Below, piece by piece: positions 1 to 10,527 of a stretch of DNA of 28,042 nt. A program made the position numbers and the translations under genes. The notes below the pieces were generated by a model. It was not told where the DNA came from and made no database searches. It saw only the letters and a list, made by a program, of their open reading frames with translations. Origin of the DNA: Gnetum montanum (taxonomy: Eukaryota; Streptophyta; Gnetopsida; Gnetales; Gnetaceae); NCBI GenBank assembly GCA_015680685.1, contig MNCI01005181.1:449412-477453 (forward strand), written 5' to 3'. How positions within the stretch are numbered: the first letter of the stretch is position 1; every line of letters starts with the position of its first letter.

Positions 1-311
1 AAAAAAACATTACCTCCTTTGGCACTTGTGAATATTTCCAGCACTAGGAAAAGGTGCCTTCTCTAGCACCCAAAAACATTGCGAACATCATGAACATCAC
101 TAGTGCTGGAAAAAGCTACCTCCATTAGCACCTATCTACATTGCTAGCACTAGGAAAAGATATCTCCTTTGACACCTACAAATACCACTAACACTGAGAA
201 AAGCTATCTCCCATGACATGTTGCAAAGATCACCAGTGTTGGGAAAAGCTGCCTTCCCTAGCATGCTGTGAACATGGTTAGAACCATGGAAAGCTACCTC
301 CTTTGATAGTT
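1..311. repeat. Degenerate tandem repeat, ~45 bp period
   Basis: About six diverged units run head to tail. Each has a core like AGCACTAGGAAAAGCTACCT followed by CCTTTGACAC or similar. The TACCTCC-type landmark recurs near 11, 56, 117, 160, 205, 250 and 294, giving spacings of 44-45 bp. One unit is about 61 bp because GAACATCAT/GAACATCAC is locally duplicated near 82-98. The array is cut by the left window edge. No coding capacity is evident, and the type of satellite or minisatellite is not recognised. Confidence 0.75.
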
Positions 312-1220
312 TTGACCACTAGAAATTTGTTGTTAGTTGACAAGAACGTTTTTGACAATTGATGGAAATGCTCAAATCATAAAATAATAGGAAATTTTAA
401 ATTGATGTTTAGGTGGAAAAAGTTAATTATTCAAAGGCAAAAAAATTTAAGAAGAAATTCAAATTGACATTTTGGCAATAGATGAGATAAAAACTCTATA
501 ATTTAGCATGCTCAATTTGAAGTAGTATTGCGATGGGTGACATCTTAGGAAGTCTTTTTTTCTATGCCAAAGGTTTTGGACCTTAGAAGCCCTAACTTTT
601 TACTCTGAAAGCCATGTTTAGCTAACAACGAGTGGTTTTCTACAACATTCAACCTTTCAGACACAATGGTGAAGTCAAATCTATCCCATTGAACTTCAAA
701 ATACTAATTTTTCCTCCTTGCTTTACATGGTGCCTCAAGATCTTTAAATGCTTATTTTAGCTTAACTTGGGCATACAATATCTAGTTATGACATATAAAT
801 AGTTATTTCCAACATTTTTCACCTTTCTAAACTCAATGGTGAGGTCAGATTTATCATCCCTATACCTAATAATTTTATGATATCATAAACTCTACCTTAA
901 AAGTCCACAACTTAGGGTAACTAATCATTCCTAACAATTTAATTGTTGGGACTAATAAATTTAACCTTTTAGATCTTAAGATTAAGTGCTCAACCTTTAT
1001 AGATAGTCTTAGATTACTAACCCCTAGTGTTTCATTAGTTATGCTGCCAAAGTCAATGTTCTAAGGGGGTAGAAAGAGAGGTTGCTAAAGAGTCTATGTA
1101 ATGTAGCTAGTTGTTACCAATAAGATTAGTTGGAGACTTAGTCGATAAATTAATTGGAGAACTAAAATGATTAAGTAGATGTATATCAATTTTTCCTATA
1201 ACCAAATCATACTATAGAAC
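312..1220. other. Unassigned spacer upstream of EEP pseudogene
   Basis: No gene, RNA or recognisable transposon domain was found on either strand. The only visible structure is an imperfect direct repeat (641-710 and about 808-878). The stretch could hold decayed upstream exon, intron or promoter sequence of the EEP locus that starts near 1221, but nothing here shows that. Confidence 0.5.
641..878. repeat. Imperfect direct repeat, ~70 bp, two copies
   Basis: Copy one (641-710) and copy two (about 808-878) share the order CAACATT..., CACCTTTC or AACCTTTC, CTCAATGGTGAGGTCA or CACAATGGTGAAGTCA, then a TCTATC/TTTATC stretch. The copies are offset by about 170 bp. Their function is unknown, and they may be remnants of an older repeat. 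Confidence 0.45.
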
Positions 1221-2130
1221 ATGGAGAGTCATAATCTTGTTCCAACAAGGTGTATGATATCCATGAAGAGAACTGATGTAGGAGAGAATCTAAGAATGAG
1301 AGTGAAAGTTGCAACATATAATGTGCTAGGAAGATCCCTAGCCAAGGAAGGACAACATTCAAGATGTCCACCCTAAGCCTTAGATTGGTATTAGTATCGA
1401 TATCCACACATATTAACAAAGTTATAAGATTTTGATGTTGTGCCTACAAGAAGTCTTGCAATGGGAATTCCTACACCAATTCCAACCAGACTTGGAAAAG
1501 ATGAGATATAGAGGTATTTACAAGCAGAAAGGTTCTTGTGGAAGTATTAGAAAGATGTGAATGCATGGTCAACACACATTTAATTATCAAATCAATATGT
1601 CTAGATATCAGATTATACCAAGGAGCATACTTGATTGAGAAAATAGAGGAAAGTTTGAAGAATAAGTTATTCCTAAGACATACTGATGCAATGTCAATTG
1701 TGCTTTATGAAGACTTCAATGCCAAAGTTGAAAGTGGTGATAATAAATTCTTAAAAATATGGATGTGTAAAGGAATCCTTGGAAGAAAAATCCAATTTGA
1801 AGAAGAAGTTTCCATCAATTCAACATGTAATCCCATTGGCCAATGTATATTCTGTTTACTTCAAATCTTTAATTGATAAATTAGATCCTAGAATTTAGGA
1901 ATAGATATTATTGATGGATAGTACTCATCAAGAACCACTCTTCAGTAATTACTTTTCCATGATTAATGAATATGGATCAACATCATTCTTTATTGAGATT
2001 GTAGGTTATATCTAGTATGATGTCTGATTCTTCCATGTTATTAGGTTCCTAGAGTTAATCTCTAAAGAAGAAGTTGAGAAGAAGCAAGAACAAGCCCTTC
2101 CATCCCAAACAACATCATGTGATCACATAT
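1221..2130 (+). pseudogene. EEP-family nuclease pseudogene, CCR4/PDE12 type (5' part)
   Basis: In functional relatives this family removes poly(A) or 2'-5' oligoadenylate using metal-binding Asn, Glu, Asp and His residues. Reading across stops and one frame change, five family motifs appear in order: TYNVL (Asn codon 1320-1322), a CPP-ALDW block, CLQEV (Glu codon 1450-1452), VNTHL (1568-1582), DFNAKVESG (from 1712), and QALPS...CDHI ending at 2129 (His codon 2124-2126). The best upstream ATG in the first frame is 1221; an in-frame TAG lies at 1215-1217. Breaks are in-frame stops after CPP and after ALDWY, a +1 shift before CLQEV, loss of the usual segment between the YKQK and NTHL blocks, and TAG codons near the C-terminus. 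The family G-D-F-N glycine is Glu here. No introns are obvious between motifs, so a retrocopy is possible, but no poly(A) tract is seen. Coding is interrupted at 2130 by the outer retrotransposon and resumes at 21377. Assignment to CCR4 versus PDE12 is uncertain. Confidence 0.75.
2126..2130. repeat. Left TSD of outer element (CATAT)
   Basis: CATAT lies directly before the LTR terminus TGATCAGTGA and recurs at 21372-21376 directly after the opposite LTR end TCATCA. Five bp is the usual Ty3/gypsy duplication length. Confidence 0.9.
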
Positions 2131-2981
2131 TGATCAGTGACAAGGTACCCCTACATCCAACCATAAAAATCACAAGCGTTCACCCACGATCCAGTTGAAC
2201 TCTGTAGATCTTAAGTTTCTAAGTACACTAGTTCAAGGACGTGAAATCTAATTAAGACAATTCCTATCTTATTAGTTCCACTCATGAGGTACAAGTTTAT
2301 GGTTAAGTGCAACTGAGGTATATGATTTTCATAATTTTATGTTTTATAAGTTTAATCACTTAAAGAAAGAATAAAAGGTAGAGTAATTTAATATCTAATT
2401 AATTTACTACCTAGCTAGCCTAACACAAGTACCTATTCCCACTCTCCAAGCACATCTTGAACACATATAGCACTATTGGATTACCAAACGTTAAGTGTTT
2501 CTAGGTTACCAAGCACTACACATATGCTTGAAGTGGTCGTGCTTGTGTTCATTAACAATTAAAAATTAATTACTTAATTAAAGTGCATTACGGAAAAGTG
2601 CATGAATATTAAATGCATTAAAGGAAACATTAATATATTCTTAGTGCTACAAGGATGATCAAAAGGGCTCATCTTTATTTCTATCACACTTCTGTGCTTA
2701 GGTACATTAATGCTCAAATAAAGATCTATACACACTCAGACTTCTATTGTAGGCACTTAGAAATATTCTAACTCTAGAATGGCTAAACTATAAGAACTTT
2801 GTTACTCTATGAAAAAACTAATGTGAAAATCATGTGTTCAAGTGCTATATTTATAAGTTGGCATATACCTTGTGATATCGAATATTTGACATCACATCTT
2901 GGGGTTCAATATCAAGTATCTAATATCAAGGCTTTGATATCACATATCTAATATTAGAGCACATCAAAACATGATTCACCA
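2131..2981 (-). repeat. 3' LTR of outer element
   Basis: It aligns along its length with 20503-21371. Shared blocks include GGTTACCAAGCACTACA, CAAAAGGGCTCATCTTTATT and the TATA region. It starts TGATCA on the + strand and ends TTCACCA, which is one transition from the TCATCA seen at the partner LTR. A purine-rich stretch (GTGGGGGTA in element sense) abuts it at 2982-2990 and is a possible polypurine tract. Confidence 0.88.
2848..2855 (-). promoter_or_regulatory. TATA box in outer 3' LTR
   Basis: The element-sense sequence TTATAAATATAG (complement of 2845-2856) sits about 130 bp inside the U3 end, just after AATATC/GATATC-type repeats. The same box occurs at the equivalent place in the other three minus-strand LTRs. 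Confidence 0.65.
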
Positions 2982-4442
2982 TACCCCCACTACTGAATGA
3001 AAACCCATCCTCAAGTGAACAAGAGGAGGCATAAATTCCTTACAAAATATTGGGTAGGTATGGGATTATTGACTGACATACAGAGTGAATTAGATGGAAC
3101 AAATAGACTCTAAGTGCCTGAGTGTATGTAGTTATAATATTTGACAAAATTGGGTGTTCATAATAAGAGAAGTGAACATCCTAGACAAAATTGACATCCA
3201 ACTCCTCTGGTAGTTGAAGAGTGAGGAGGAAGATCCAACAATTATGAATAGTCCTTGTCACATGTTGCTATTGCTTATCCTTTGGTGAAGATAGTCCCAT
3301 TTCTAGTCCGTGCTTACCACTACAATTACAAGAAAATTGTGGATTAGTATGTAGTATGTAACATATAGCTTTTAAATACCTTATCTTGTATGTGGCTATG
3401 CTTGGCTAGGTTGTGATTATTGTGGATTGATTCCTTTTATAGTGTTAGTGGGAAGGTTGAAAAAGAGGCGAAATGGATACATGATCCATTAAATTTTAAA
3501 AAGTTCAAACATGATGAAATGCTTAAAGACAGTTTATGAATTCATAACAAATAAAAAGAGGATTTCACTAAAAAAATTGTGAAGATGTGCACAATTGGAT
3601 GTCATTAATGAGTCATACAAAAGGGTTGGATTGTGAGAATGTCTAATGGTAAATAACTTAACTAACCCGACCAAAAAACATGCAAGTGGATCCTTCCCAA
3701 AGCCAACATACACCTTTTATTGTCCTTGCATAACTTTAAATTGATGAGTTCATGGACCCCATTGATGATTAATGGTTACAGAAAGTTAAAGACAAAAACC
3801 CAGAAGAAACTACCTAAGAATTTTGACACATCAAACCAATACATCAAACAAGAACATGAAATCGATAGTGAGGTGAGACATGGAAAGCACAAATGCATGG
3901 AAGAGAGTGGAGTGAAGTTCCTGATTAAGGTGACATGAAGTCCTATGTAAATTTTATGGTTAAATGACCTGATAAAATCCATTCTTAATCTAGACCAAAA
4001 CCAACCATGTTTAGTGACATCGCATCACCATTCGAAGACTAGTCCATCCCTCTGAGACAAAAAACTACTTCCATAGAACAACCACCATTCCCTATTAAAG
4101 AAGAAAAGAGAAGTAGGAAGTGAGGAAGGGCCTTAGTTAGAGGGGACCTTTAGGCATGGGTAACATGTATTTCTAGTCCCATTACTAGTCCTTGTAGCTC
4201 ATGTATTTTTTCTACGGGATGTGCTTTGAATTTCCATTGTTATTTTCTTTTTTCTTTTTGGAAATGGAAACCACAACATGCAAAGACTTATTCAACTTCA
4301 TGTTATTAGTTGACATGAAATAGTAAGAAATATATGAAAACACACATGTACCTAAGAAAGAAAAAAGAAACAAACAGTACTAAATCCCTTTCAACTCACA
4401 CCCTATTCAAACCTTTGAAGCCTTTCCAAATCTAGAAACTAC
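2982..4442 (-). other. Outer element 3' internal region (distal half)
   Basis: This stretch is collinear with 5257-6842 of the inner element. For example, the blocks GAATGAAAACCCATCCTCAAG, GGTATGGGATTATTGAC and CAAGTGGATCCTTCCCAAAG recur in order. It lies between integrase and the 3' LTR, where some Athila-group elements carry an env-like reading frame. A short minus-strand frame at 3776-3982 (68 codons) begins with FIRSFNHKI, matching LIKSFNHKI in the inner copy. It loses register after LSS, so the frame is broken here. No known domain is recognised. Confidence 0.7.
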
Positions 4443-4447
4443 CAAGG
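4443..4447. repeat. Left TSD of inner element (CAAGG)
   Basis: CAAGG precedes the LTR terminus TGATGAGCAACG and recurs at 14482-14486 after the other terminus TTTCATCA. Removing the element restores collinearity with the homologous uninterrupted stretch at about 6837-6875. Confidence 0.92.
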
Positions 4448-5256
4448 TGATGAGCAACGAGATACCCTTATGCCCAACCATATGAATCACCAAGGCATTT
4501 ACATGTGATCCAATCAAATTCTGTGGACTTATAGTTCTCTAGTATACTAGCTCTTCCAGGAAGTGAAATGAGCATTGAGAACATTCATTGTCTTTCCAAT
4601 TACACTTGTGAAGCTCAGGGGTATGGTTTAAGTGTAATTGAGTTACATGATTTTTCTTATTTTATGTTTTATAATTTTGATCACCTAGAAAAAGAATGAA
4701 AGGTAAAGTAATTAAAGATCTAATTCATCTACTACCTATCTAGCCTAACATAAGTAACTGCCTCACTTTCGTGGACACATCTTGAACACATATAGTGCTG
4801 TTGGGCTACTAAACATTAAGTGCTACTAGGTTACCAAGTACTATATGTATGCTTGAAGTGGTTGCACTTGTGTTCATTAACTGCTAGAAATAAATTTATT
4901 AATTTAAATGCATTAAAGTAAAGTGCATTAAAAGAAATATTAATCTATTCTCAATGTTGCAAGGATTATTAAAAGAGTTCATTTTTATTCCCATCACACT
5001 GCTACACTTAGGTACATCAATGTTTGAACAAAGAACCATACACACTTAGACTCCTTCTACGGGTACTCAGAAAATATTATAACTTTGGAGAAAATAAAAT
5101 ATAAGAGTTTCATTAATTTGACTAAAAACTAAAAACTAACTACCATATTGAGAGCCTAGTCACTATATTTATAGGCCAACTTATACCCCCCAACGTTGAA
5201 TACCTAATGTCACATCCAGACCCTAACATTGTAGTAGATGATCAACGGTTTCATCA
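4448..5256 (-). repeat. 3' LTR of inner element
   Basis: It pairs with 13617-14481 and is distinct from the outer LTRs. Shared blocks include GCCCAACCATATGAATCAC, ACTAGCTCTTC and GGTATGGTTTAAGTGTAATT. It is about 56 bp shorter than its partner, mainly because repeated AATGTTGGATACCC-like units in U3 are fewer here. Confidence 0.9.
5166..5173 (-). promoter_or_regulatory. TATA box in inner 3' LTR
   Basis: The element-sense sequence CTATAAATATAG (complement of 5163-5174) is a good plant TATA box placed like those in the other LTRs. Confidence 0.65.
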
Positions 5257-6127
5257 TATGCTCATGACTGAATGAAAACTCATCCTCAAGAAAAAAATGA
5301 GGAGGAACAAGTCCTTTAAAAAATATTGGTAAGGTATGGGATTATTGACGAACATACGTACTAACTCAAATGGAACATACAAACTCTAAGTGTCCAAGTG
5401 TATAGAGATACAATCTTTACAAAATTGGGTGTTTATGATAAGAGAAGTGAACACCCTAGATAACACTAACATCTAGCACCTCTTGATAGTTGAAGAGCTA
5501 GGGAGAAGATCCAATGATCATGAATTATCCTTGTCATATGATATTGCTACATTATCCTTGATGAAGATAGTCTCACTAGTCTCACTTCTAGTCCATGATT
5601 CCCATTGCAATCACAACACAATCTTTAATTAGTATGCAATGTGTAACACATAGTTGTTAAATGCCTTATCTCATTGGTGGTTACACTTGAATAGGTTGTG
5701 ATTGTGGTAGATTGATTCTTTTAGTAGTATTAGCAAGAAGGCTGAAAAATAGGGTAAAATAGATAAGTAGTCCATTAAATTTGAAAAAGTTCAACACAAG
5801 GGAATAATTGAAGAGGATGTAAGAATTCACAAAAATAAAAAGGAAAGTTCACTAAAAAATGTTGTGAAGATATGAATGATTAGATGTCATTGATGGGGTA
5901 AACAAAAAAAATTGATTGTAAAAGTATTTAAGGGTAAGGAACTTAACTAACCCAACCAAAAGATATGCAAGTGGATCCTTCCCAAAGTAGGCACAGGCCT
6001 TTTATGCCGTTGCATAACTTCAAACCAAAGAGTCTGTGGGCTTCATGGATGATTAATGGTTACAAAAGGTTAAGTACAAAAACCTAGAAGAAACTAACTA
6101 AGAATTCCAACACATCAAACTAGGACA

Positions 6128-6373
6128 TCAAACCAAAACATGAAATCGACAATGAGGTAAGACATGGAAAGCATAGATGGATGAAAGAGAGAGTGGAATG
6201 GAGTTCCTAGTGATAGTCACATAAAGTCCCTTGTGGATTTTGTGGTTAAATGACTTGATAAGATCCATCCTTAGTCTAGACCAAAACCAACCATGTTTAG
6301 TGACTTCACATCTACATTCTAAGACTAGTTCATCCCGTAAGACATAGGAGTGCTTCCATAGAACAACCACCAT
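6128..6373 (-). pseudogene. Unrecognised frame downstream of integrase
   Basis: This 81-codon minus-strand frame begins MVVVLWKHSYVLRDEL, passes through HGWFWSRLRMDLIKSF and ends HCRFHVLV. The outer copy keeps related residues across 3776-4085 (VVVLWK, TWLVLV, then FIRSFNHKI) but with stops and a shift. The position matches the env-like slot of Athila-group elements. I see no clear signal peptide or transmembrane pattern and no known domain. It may be a remnant of a longer protein or simply conserved non-coding sequence. Confidence 0.35.
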
Positions 6374-6458
6374 TTCTTATTAGAGAAGAAAAGAGAAGCA
6401 AGAAGTGAGGAAGGGTCTTAGTTAGAGGGGACTAGTCCCCTAACTAGTGCTTGTAGCC

Positions 6459-6698
6459 CATTTAATTTGTCTAGGGGATATGCTTTGAATTTACATCATT
6501 TTTTTAAATGGGAAATACACCATGCAAGGACACATGCATTTATTTTGTCTAAGGGATGTGCTTCAAATTCTCATCTTCTCTTTTTTTTTTATGAGAACCA
6601 CATCATACAAAGATATATGCATTTATTTTATCCAAGTGGTGTGCTTTTAATTCTCATATTTTTTTATTCTAATGAGAACCACACCATGCAAGGACTTA
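6459..6698. repeat. Triplicated ~80-bp block
   Basis: Units lie at about 6459-6536, 6537-6619 and 6620-6698. Each reads CATTTAATTTGTCTAGGGGA or similar, then a GTGCTTTGAATT-like segment, a T-run, GAGAACCACA, and CCATGCAAGGAC or similar. The outer element has a single copy of this block at about 4200-4294, so the expansion is specific to the inner lineage. Confidence 0.75.
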
Positions 6699-7329
6699 TT
6701 CAACTTCCTTTTATTGGTTGACATGGAATGATAAGAAATCCATGAAAACACACATGCATCCAAGAAAATAGAAAAGCACAAAGAATACTGGATCTTCTTG
6801 AAGTCATGCCTTTTTCAAGCCTTTGAATCCTTTCCAATTCTAGAAACTACCAAAGTTACCAATTTATTAAAGTTGTGCTAATGAAAAAGGGACTACACAT
6901 TTCCAAAATAAGGAAAATTATAGAGTTTGTGGATGGGTGGGTGTTGTGGATTCATTACCTATTACATGAAAAAGAAACGATGTCCCAATCATCTACAATG
7001 AAATTCAAAGCTAAAAACTAGACACCAATAATCAAATAATAAAGTAGTACATACCACCATCAAGAAACACATTACCATTGTACCTAGCACTTATTAACAA
7101 AAAGTTAGGAAATCACACCAAATAAAATAAAAGAAAATATAAAAGAAAGTGTAAAATATTCAAGAAATAGAAAATGTACTAATGATGATGTAAAACAAAT
7201 ATTAGAAAAGATTAATAATATGAAAGAAAAAATATGTAAACTAAAGAATGTGTAAAAAAAAAATGTTGTAAAACAAAAAACTGAAAAACTGAGGAGCTAT
7301 TATACGGTTAGCATGGGTGGCCATCTCCC

Positions 7330-8560
7330 CCATGATTAAGTTGAAAGGAGGATATCTGAAATATTGAGCATGGTTGTCCATCTGATGAAGTGTTTGTTGT
7401 ATTTACTAGCTTATGCTCATGGAAAGGTTTGATTTGTTGGATGTTAAGTAGCTATTTCTTTTTTGGGCTCTCAGGCTTGTAGATCATCATGGCCCCAGAA
7501 GGAAAAGTCTTGTAAATAATGTAAGGTCCCTCCCACAACATTTCAAACTTAGTTCATTGAGGTACATGTGTGGGATTATAGTAGAGAACCTTATCTCCTA
7601 GTTAAAATTTGACTTTTCTAATTTTTAGGTCATGACGCTTTTGTTATAGGCCTTGTACAACTCATTAGATGATAGGGCTATCAATCGATTTTCATCTAGT
7701 AAGATGAGATTCATTAACCTTTATTTTTCAATTATAATTAAGTTAAGGTCAAGGTCACAAGTTGTTGAAAGTGTATAGAGCTCAGATTAGATAGGAAATG
7801 TTGGTAATTTTCCATACACAGGCTTGTAGGAAGAATAGGAAGTTTCCATGTTGAGTAGTAGGCCCAAAGGGGCATCATTGAGTTTTGTGCTTCAGTATTT
7901 CTTATACTTGCTAATATTTCTTATTAGTATCCTTGTGATTTCCCTATTGGTAACCTCAGCTTGACCATTAGCTTGGGGATGATAAGGTGTTGTGATTTTA
8001 TGTTCAACTCCAAGCATTGCATAAGCTTTTGAAAGGTAGTGCCTGTAAAGTGAGTTCCATTATCAAAAATTAATGCACATGGTATACCAAACCTATTTAC
8101 AACATTTTTTTGTACAAATTGAGTACTAGTAGAATATGTATAGTCAATGATGTCTGTTGCTTATGCCCATTTCATACAATAGTCAACAACAACTATGATG
8201 TATGCCTTTTCATTTGACATGGGCATGATGGGACACATGAAATTAATGCACCAAATGTTCAAGGGTTCCAATGGTTTAATCCATTATTGAGGTCCTTCAT
8301 TCATGTAGTCATTCCATCATCTCATTGGCATCATTCACAAGAGTGGATGTAATGGTGAGCATTCCTAAAGATTGTTGGCTAATACTACCTTGTCATCAGG
8401 ATTTTAATAGCTATGTGTCTCCCACATAGTGTCCTCCACAAGGACCTTCATGAGAATCTTGGACAACACATAGTTGATTAGCATCAGGGACACGCTAATG
8501 AACTAGTCCATTGGCACACACCTTGTAGAGGTGTCCATTGATCTCCATGAAGTGTTTTAC
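7330..8560 (-). pseudogene. Inner element integrase remnant
   Basis: The element-sense reading gives integrase core blocks in order: WCINFMCPI (catalytic Asp position 8242-8244 is Asn, AAT), YIIVVVDYCMKWA, FGIPCALIFDNGTHF (second catalytic Asp intact, 8062-8064) and TTPYHPQANGQAEVTN (catalytic Glu intact, 7955-7957). The spacing from D to E is one nucleotide short of the D-35-E value, so a one-base deletion lies between them. Several in-frame TAG codons occur. The C-terminal part resembles the QAPYLI-type segment before the 3' region, and no chromodomain is seen. An HHCC zinc finger upstream is too decayed to read confidently. Confidence 0.85.
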
Positions 8561-8739
8561 CTAGTGAAGAAACTACTATTTCTTTTAGTGGTCCAACCCT
8601 TATGGCGTTTCTTGAGAAGATAGGTGAGAATGTCATCATACTAGTTAGGTTCATTAGGAAATTGTTTACTTATTAACCCAACAAATATGAGTTCATTATG
8701 AAACATATCAGATAATGAATATTCTTCCTCTTTGTTGTC

Positions 8740-9180
8740 CCATTGCAATTAAGACAAGTGATCATCAATCACATTCTCAATACCCTTTTAATCTATAATC
8801 ATAAGATTGAATTCCTACAAGATCACTAGCCACCATATGACATGGGGACTCATCATTGGCTTGCTCATTAGGAAGTAGATGGAATTGTGGTCCATGTACA
8901 CAAATAACTTACATCTAAGCACATAATGCCTAAATTTTTTTAGAGCAAACACCATTGCCATAAACTCTTTTTTTGTGGTGGTTTAGTTCAATTATGCACT
9001 CACAATGCTTTGACTAGCAGAGTTGATGTAGTATGGACTTTTTTTATCATCTAACTATGTAAGCATAGCTCCCAAGGCATAATTTGATGCATCCATCATG
9101 ATATAAAATGGCCTAGACTAGTTAGGTGCTTATAGAATTGGAGTTTCTACAAGTTTCTATTTTAGCTATTGAAATGCTTT
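8740..9180 (-). pseudogene. Inner element RNase H remnant
   Basis: The element-sense reading gives FYIMMDASNYALGAML, TTTKKEFMAMVFALKKFR, VYMDHNSIYFLMSK and GIENVIDDHLS. These are the Asp, Glu and Asp-containing blocks of the Ty3/gypsy RNase H in the right order and spacing. TAG stops replace likely Gln or Trp codons. It degrades the RNA strand of RNA-DNA hybrids in live relatives, and here it is non-functional. Confidence 0.82.
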
Positions 9181-9189
9181 TTAACATTT

Positions 9190-10130
9190 TGTCGTGTAGA
9201 AAAAGGAAGCATCTTTCTTTGTTAATTTAGCAAAAAATTTTGTGACCTTAGAGAAATTCTTTATAAATCATTGGTAGTAGCCAGTGTGTCCAAAGAATGA
9301 TTGAATATCTTTAATAGTTTCTGGTTGATGGGTTATTCCTTGGATGACCCTTATTTTTTGAAGGTCTACCTCAATTCCTACTTGTGATATTTAGTGTCCC
9401 AATACAATGCCCTCCTAGACCATTAGGTGAATTTTCTACTAATTGAGACACAATTTGGTTTCAACAAATCATTTCAACACTTTCTCAAGGTGGTCTAGGA
9501 CCTACTTAGAAGTAGCTCCATAAGTAGAGAAGTCATCCATGAAGAATTCCACACCACTACCAATTTACTATTGAAAAATGCTTAGAACCAAGCACTGAAA
9601 TGTAGTAGGAGAATTGCATAGATCAAATGGCATCTTGCAATATGCAAAAATCCCCCAAGGACTCATGAATGTTGTCTTTGCTTGGTCTTCTAGTGCAATT
9701 TGAANTCAAAAATCAATGTGGAGCTACCACTTTCCATCTTTCTTTGGCACAATTACAAGTGGACTAACCCANTTTGACGCACAAATGACAATGGAAAATG
9801 ATCTTTGAATGTTGCCATATTTAGCAATCAAAAATCAATGTGGACCTACCACTTTCCATCTTTATTTGGCACAATTACAAGTGGACTAACCCACTCACTA
9901 TCTATAATGGGATAAATGAACCCTACCTTGAGGAGTTATTCAATTTCCTCCTTGATGATCTACTTTAGTTTGTGGTTTAATTACCTCTATGGCTGTCTTT
10001 TTAGCTTCATGGCTAGATTAGTGTTGATGAGATATAAACATAGCCAAGGATTAATCCTTGTGAGTTTAGGATATGACCAAGTGAAAGTTGCTAACTATTT
10101 TTCAAATACCTTCAACAACATCTTTTTTTA
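9190..10130 (-). pseudogene. Inner element reverse transcriptase remnant
   Basis: The element-sense reading runs through WVSPLVIVPNKDGKW (9843-9893), LNMATFKDHFPLSF (9780-9827), AKTTFMSPWGIFAYCKMPF (about 9620-9685) and the catalytic box FMDDF (FMDD codons 9543-9532), followed by connection-domain sequence leading into RNase H. The palm segment that should carry the first catalytic Asp, between HFPLSF and AKTTF, is absent. In its place is an N-flanked 66-bp duplicate of the upstream motif (9705-9772), most likely an assembly error. TAG and TAA stops also occur. Confidence 0.85.
9705..9893. repeat. 66-bp duplication flanked by single Ns
   Basis: 9706-9771 and 9828-9893 are near-identical 66-bp direct copies, differing at GAGC/GACC and CTTT/ATTT. 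The first copy is bounded on both sides by a single N (9705 and 9772). Both copies encode the same RT motif, so one is misplaced. This looks like a small contig scaffolded into a gap. Confidence 0.85.
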
Positions 10131-10364
10131 TTCTATAGCAATATTTGCATTGATTATGATTGGCTTCCGATTTTTCAAAAACACATATTTCATTTCGACT
10201 AGTAGCATTTTTAGTTCAAGAGGCTCTTGCTTGAAAGTTTTAGGAATCTGCAACTCTTCCTGGTGAATATCATCATTTGTATCATCAGAGAGTTGGTGAT
10301 GAACTTGCTTGACTTTATCCATGCTTGTGACATATGCACATGTTAGGCTCTTAGTCAGTTTCAT
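10128..10364 (-). pseudogene. Inner element protease-RT linker
   Basis: This open minus-strand stretch of 78 codons contains QEPLELKMLLVEMKYVFLK. That pattern (PLELK, hydrophobic, KYVFL) is the conserved segment just before the RT fingers in Ty3/gypsy polyproteins. It reads directly toward the RT remnant and is one of the longest surviving open parts of this pol gene. The outer copy has the equivalent at 17001-17243. Confidence 0.75.
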
Positions 10365-10527
10365 GCAAAGTGTGTTGCTTTTAGAATTAATGGTTAGCCA
10401 TTGGATGCCCTCCTATTTTGTGGCTATTACACATAGACACCTTTGAATTTCTACTTCTAGTGCACACTGCTTAGATGCAGAGATAAATGCTCACTTGACA
10501 GCTTAGAATTTCTACACTAATTGCACC

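Larger units (their letters stand above)
5257..7320 (-). other. Inner element 3' internal region
   Basis: About 2 kb lies between the integrase end and the 3' LTR. It is homologous to 2982-4442 plus 14487-14960 of the outer element. It includes a degenerate 81-codon frame (6128-6373), a triplicated block (6459-6698), and an A-rich stretch (about 7040-7290) with repeated GTAAAACAAAA-type motifs, T-rich in element sense. No env, chromodomain or second enzyme is recognisable. Confidence 0.7.

Noticed and set aside
1-311. CRISPR array
   Set aside because: The repeats are contiguous and diverged without unique spacers, and the context is a plant genome.
1207-1419. 70-codon minus-strand frame
   Set aside because: It is antisense to the EEP pseudogene's TYNVL region and has no homology of its own.
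6467-6721. 84-codon + strand frame as a gene
   Set aside because: It consists of the triplicated 80-bp block, and the repeated peptide pattern simply follows the DNA repeat.
8182-8184. Asp in VVVDYCMKWA as the first integrase catalytic Asp
   Set aside because: In Ty3/gypsy integrases the first catalytic Asp is in the earlier D-F-M-G-P block. The VDY Asp is conserved but not catalytic, so the inner copy's first catalytic position is counted as Asn at 8242-8244.
9916-10266. 116-codon + strand hydrophobic frame as a membrane protein
   Set aside because: It lies antisense to the RT and linker remnants, which have clear homology. The hydrophobic composition is a by-product of antisense reading.
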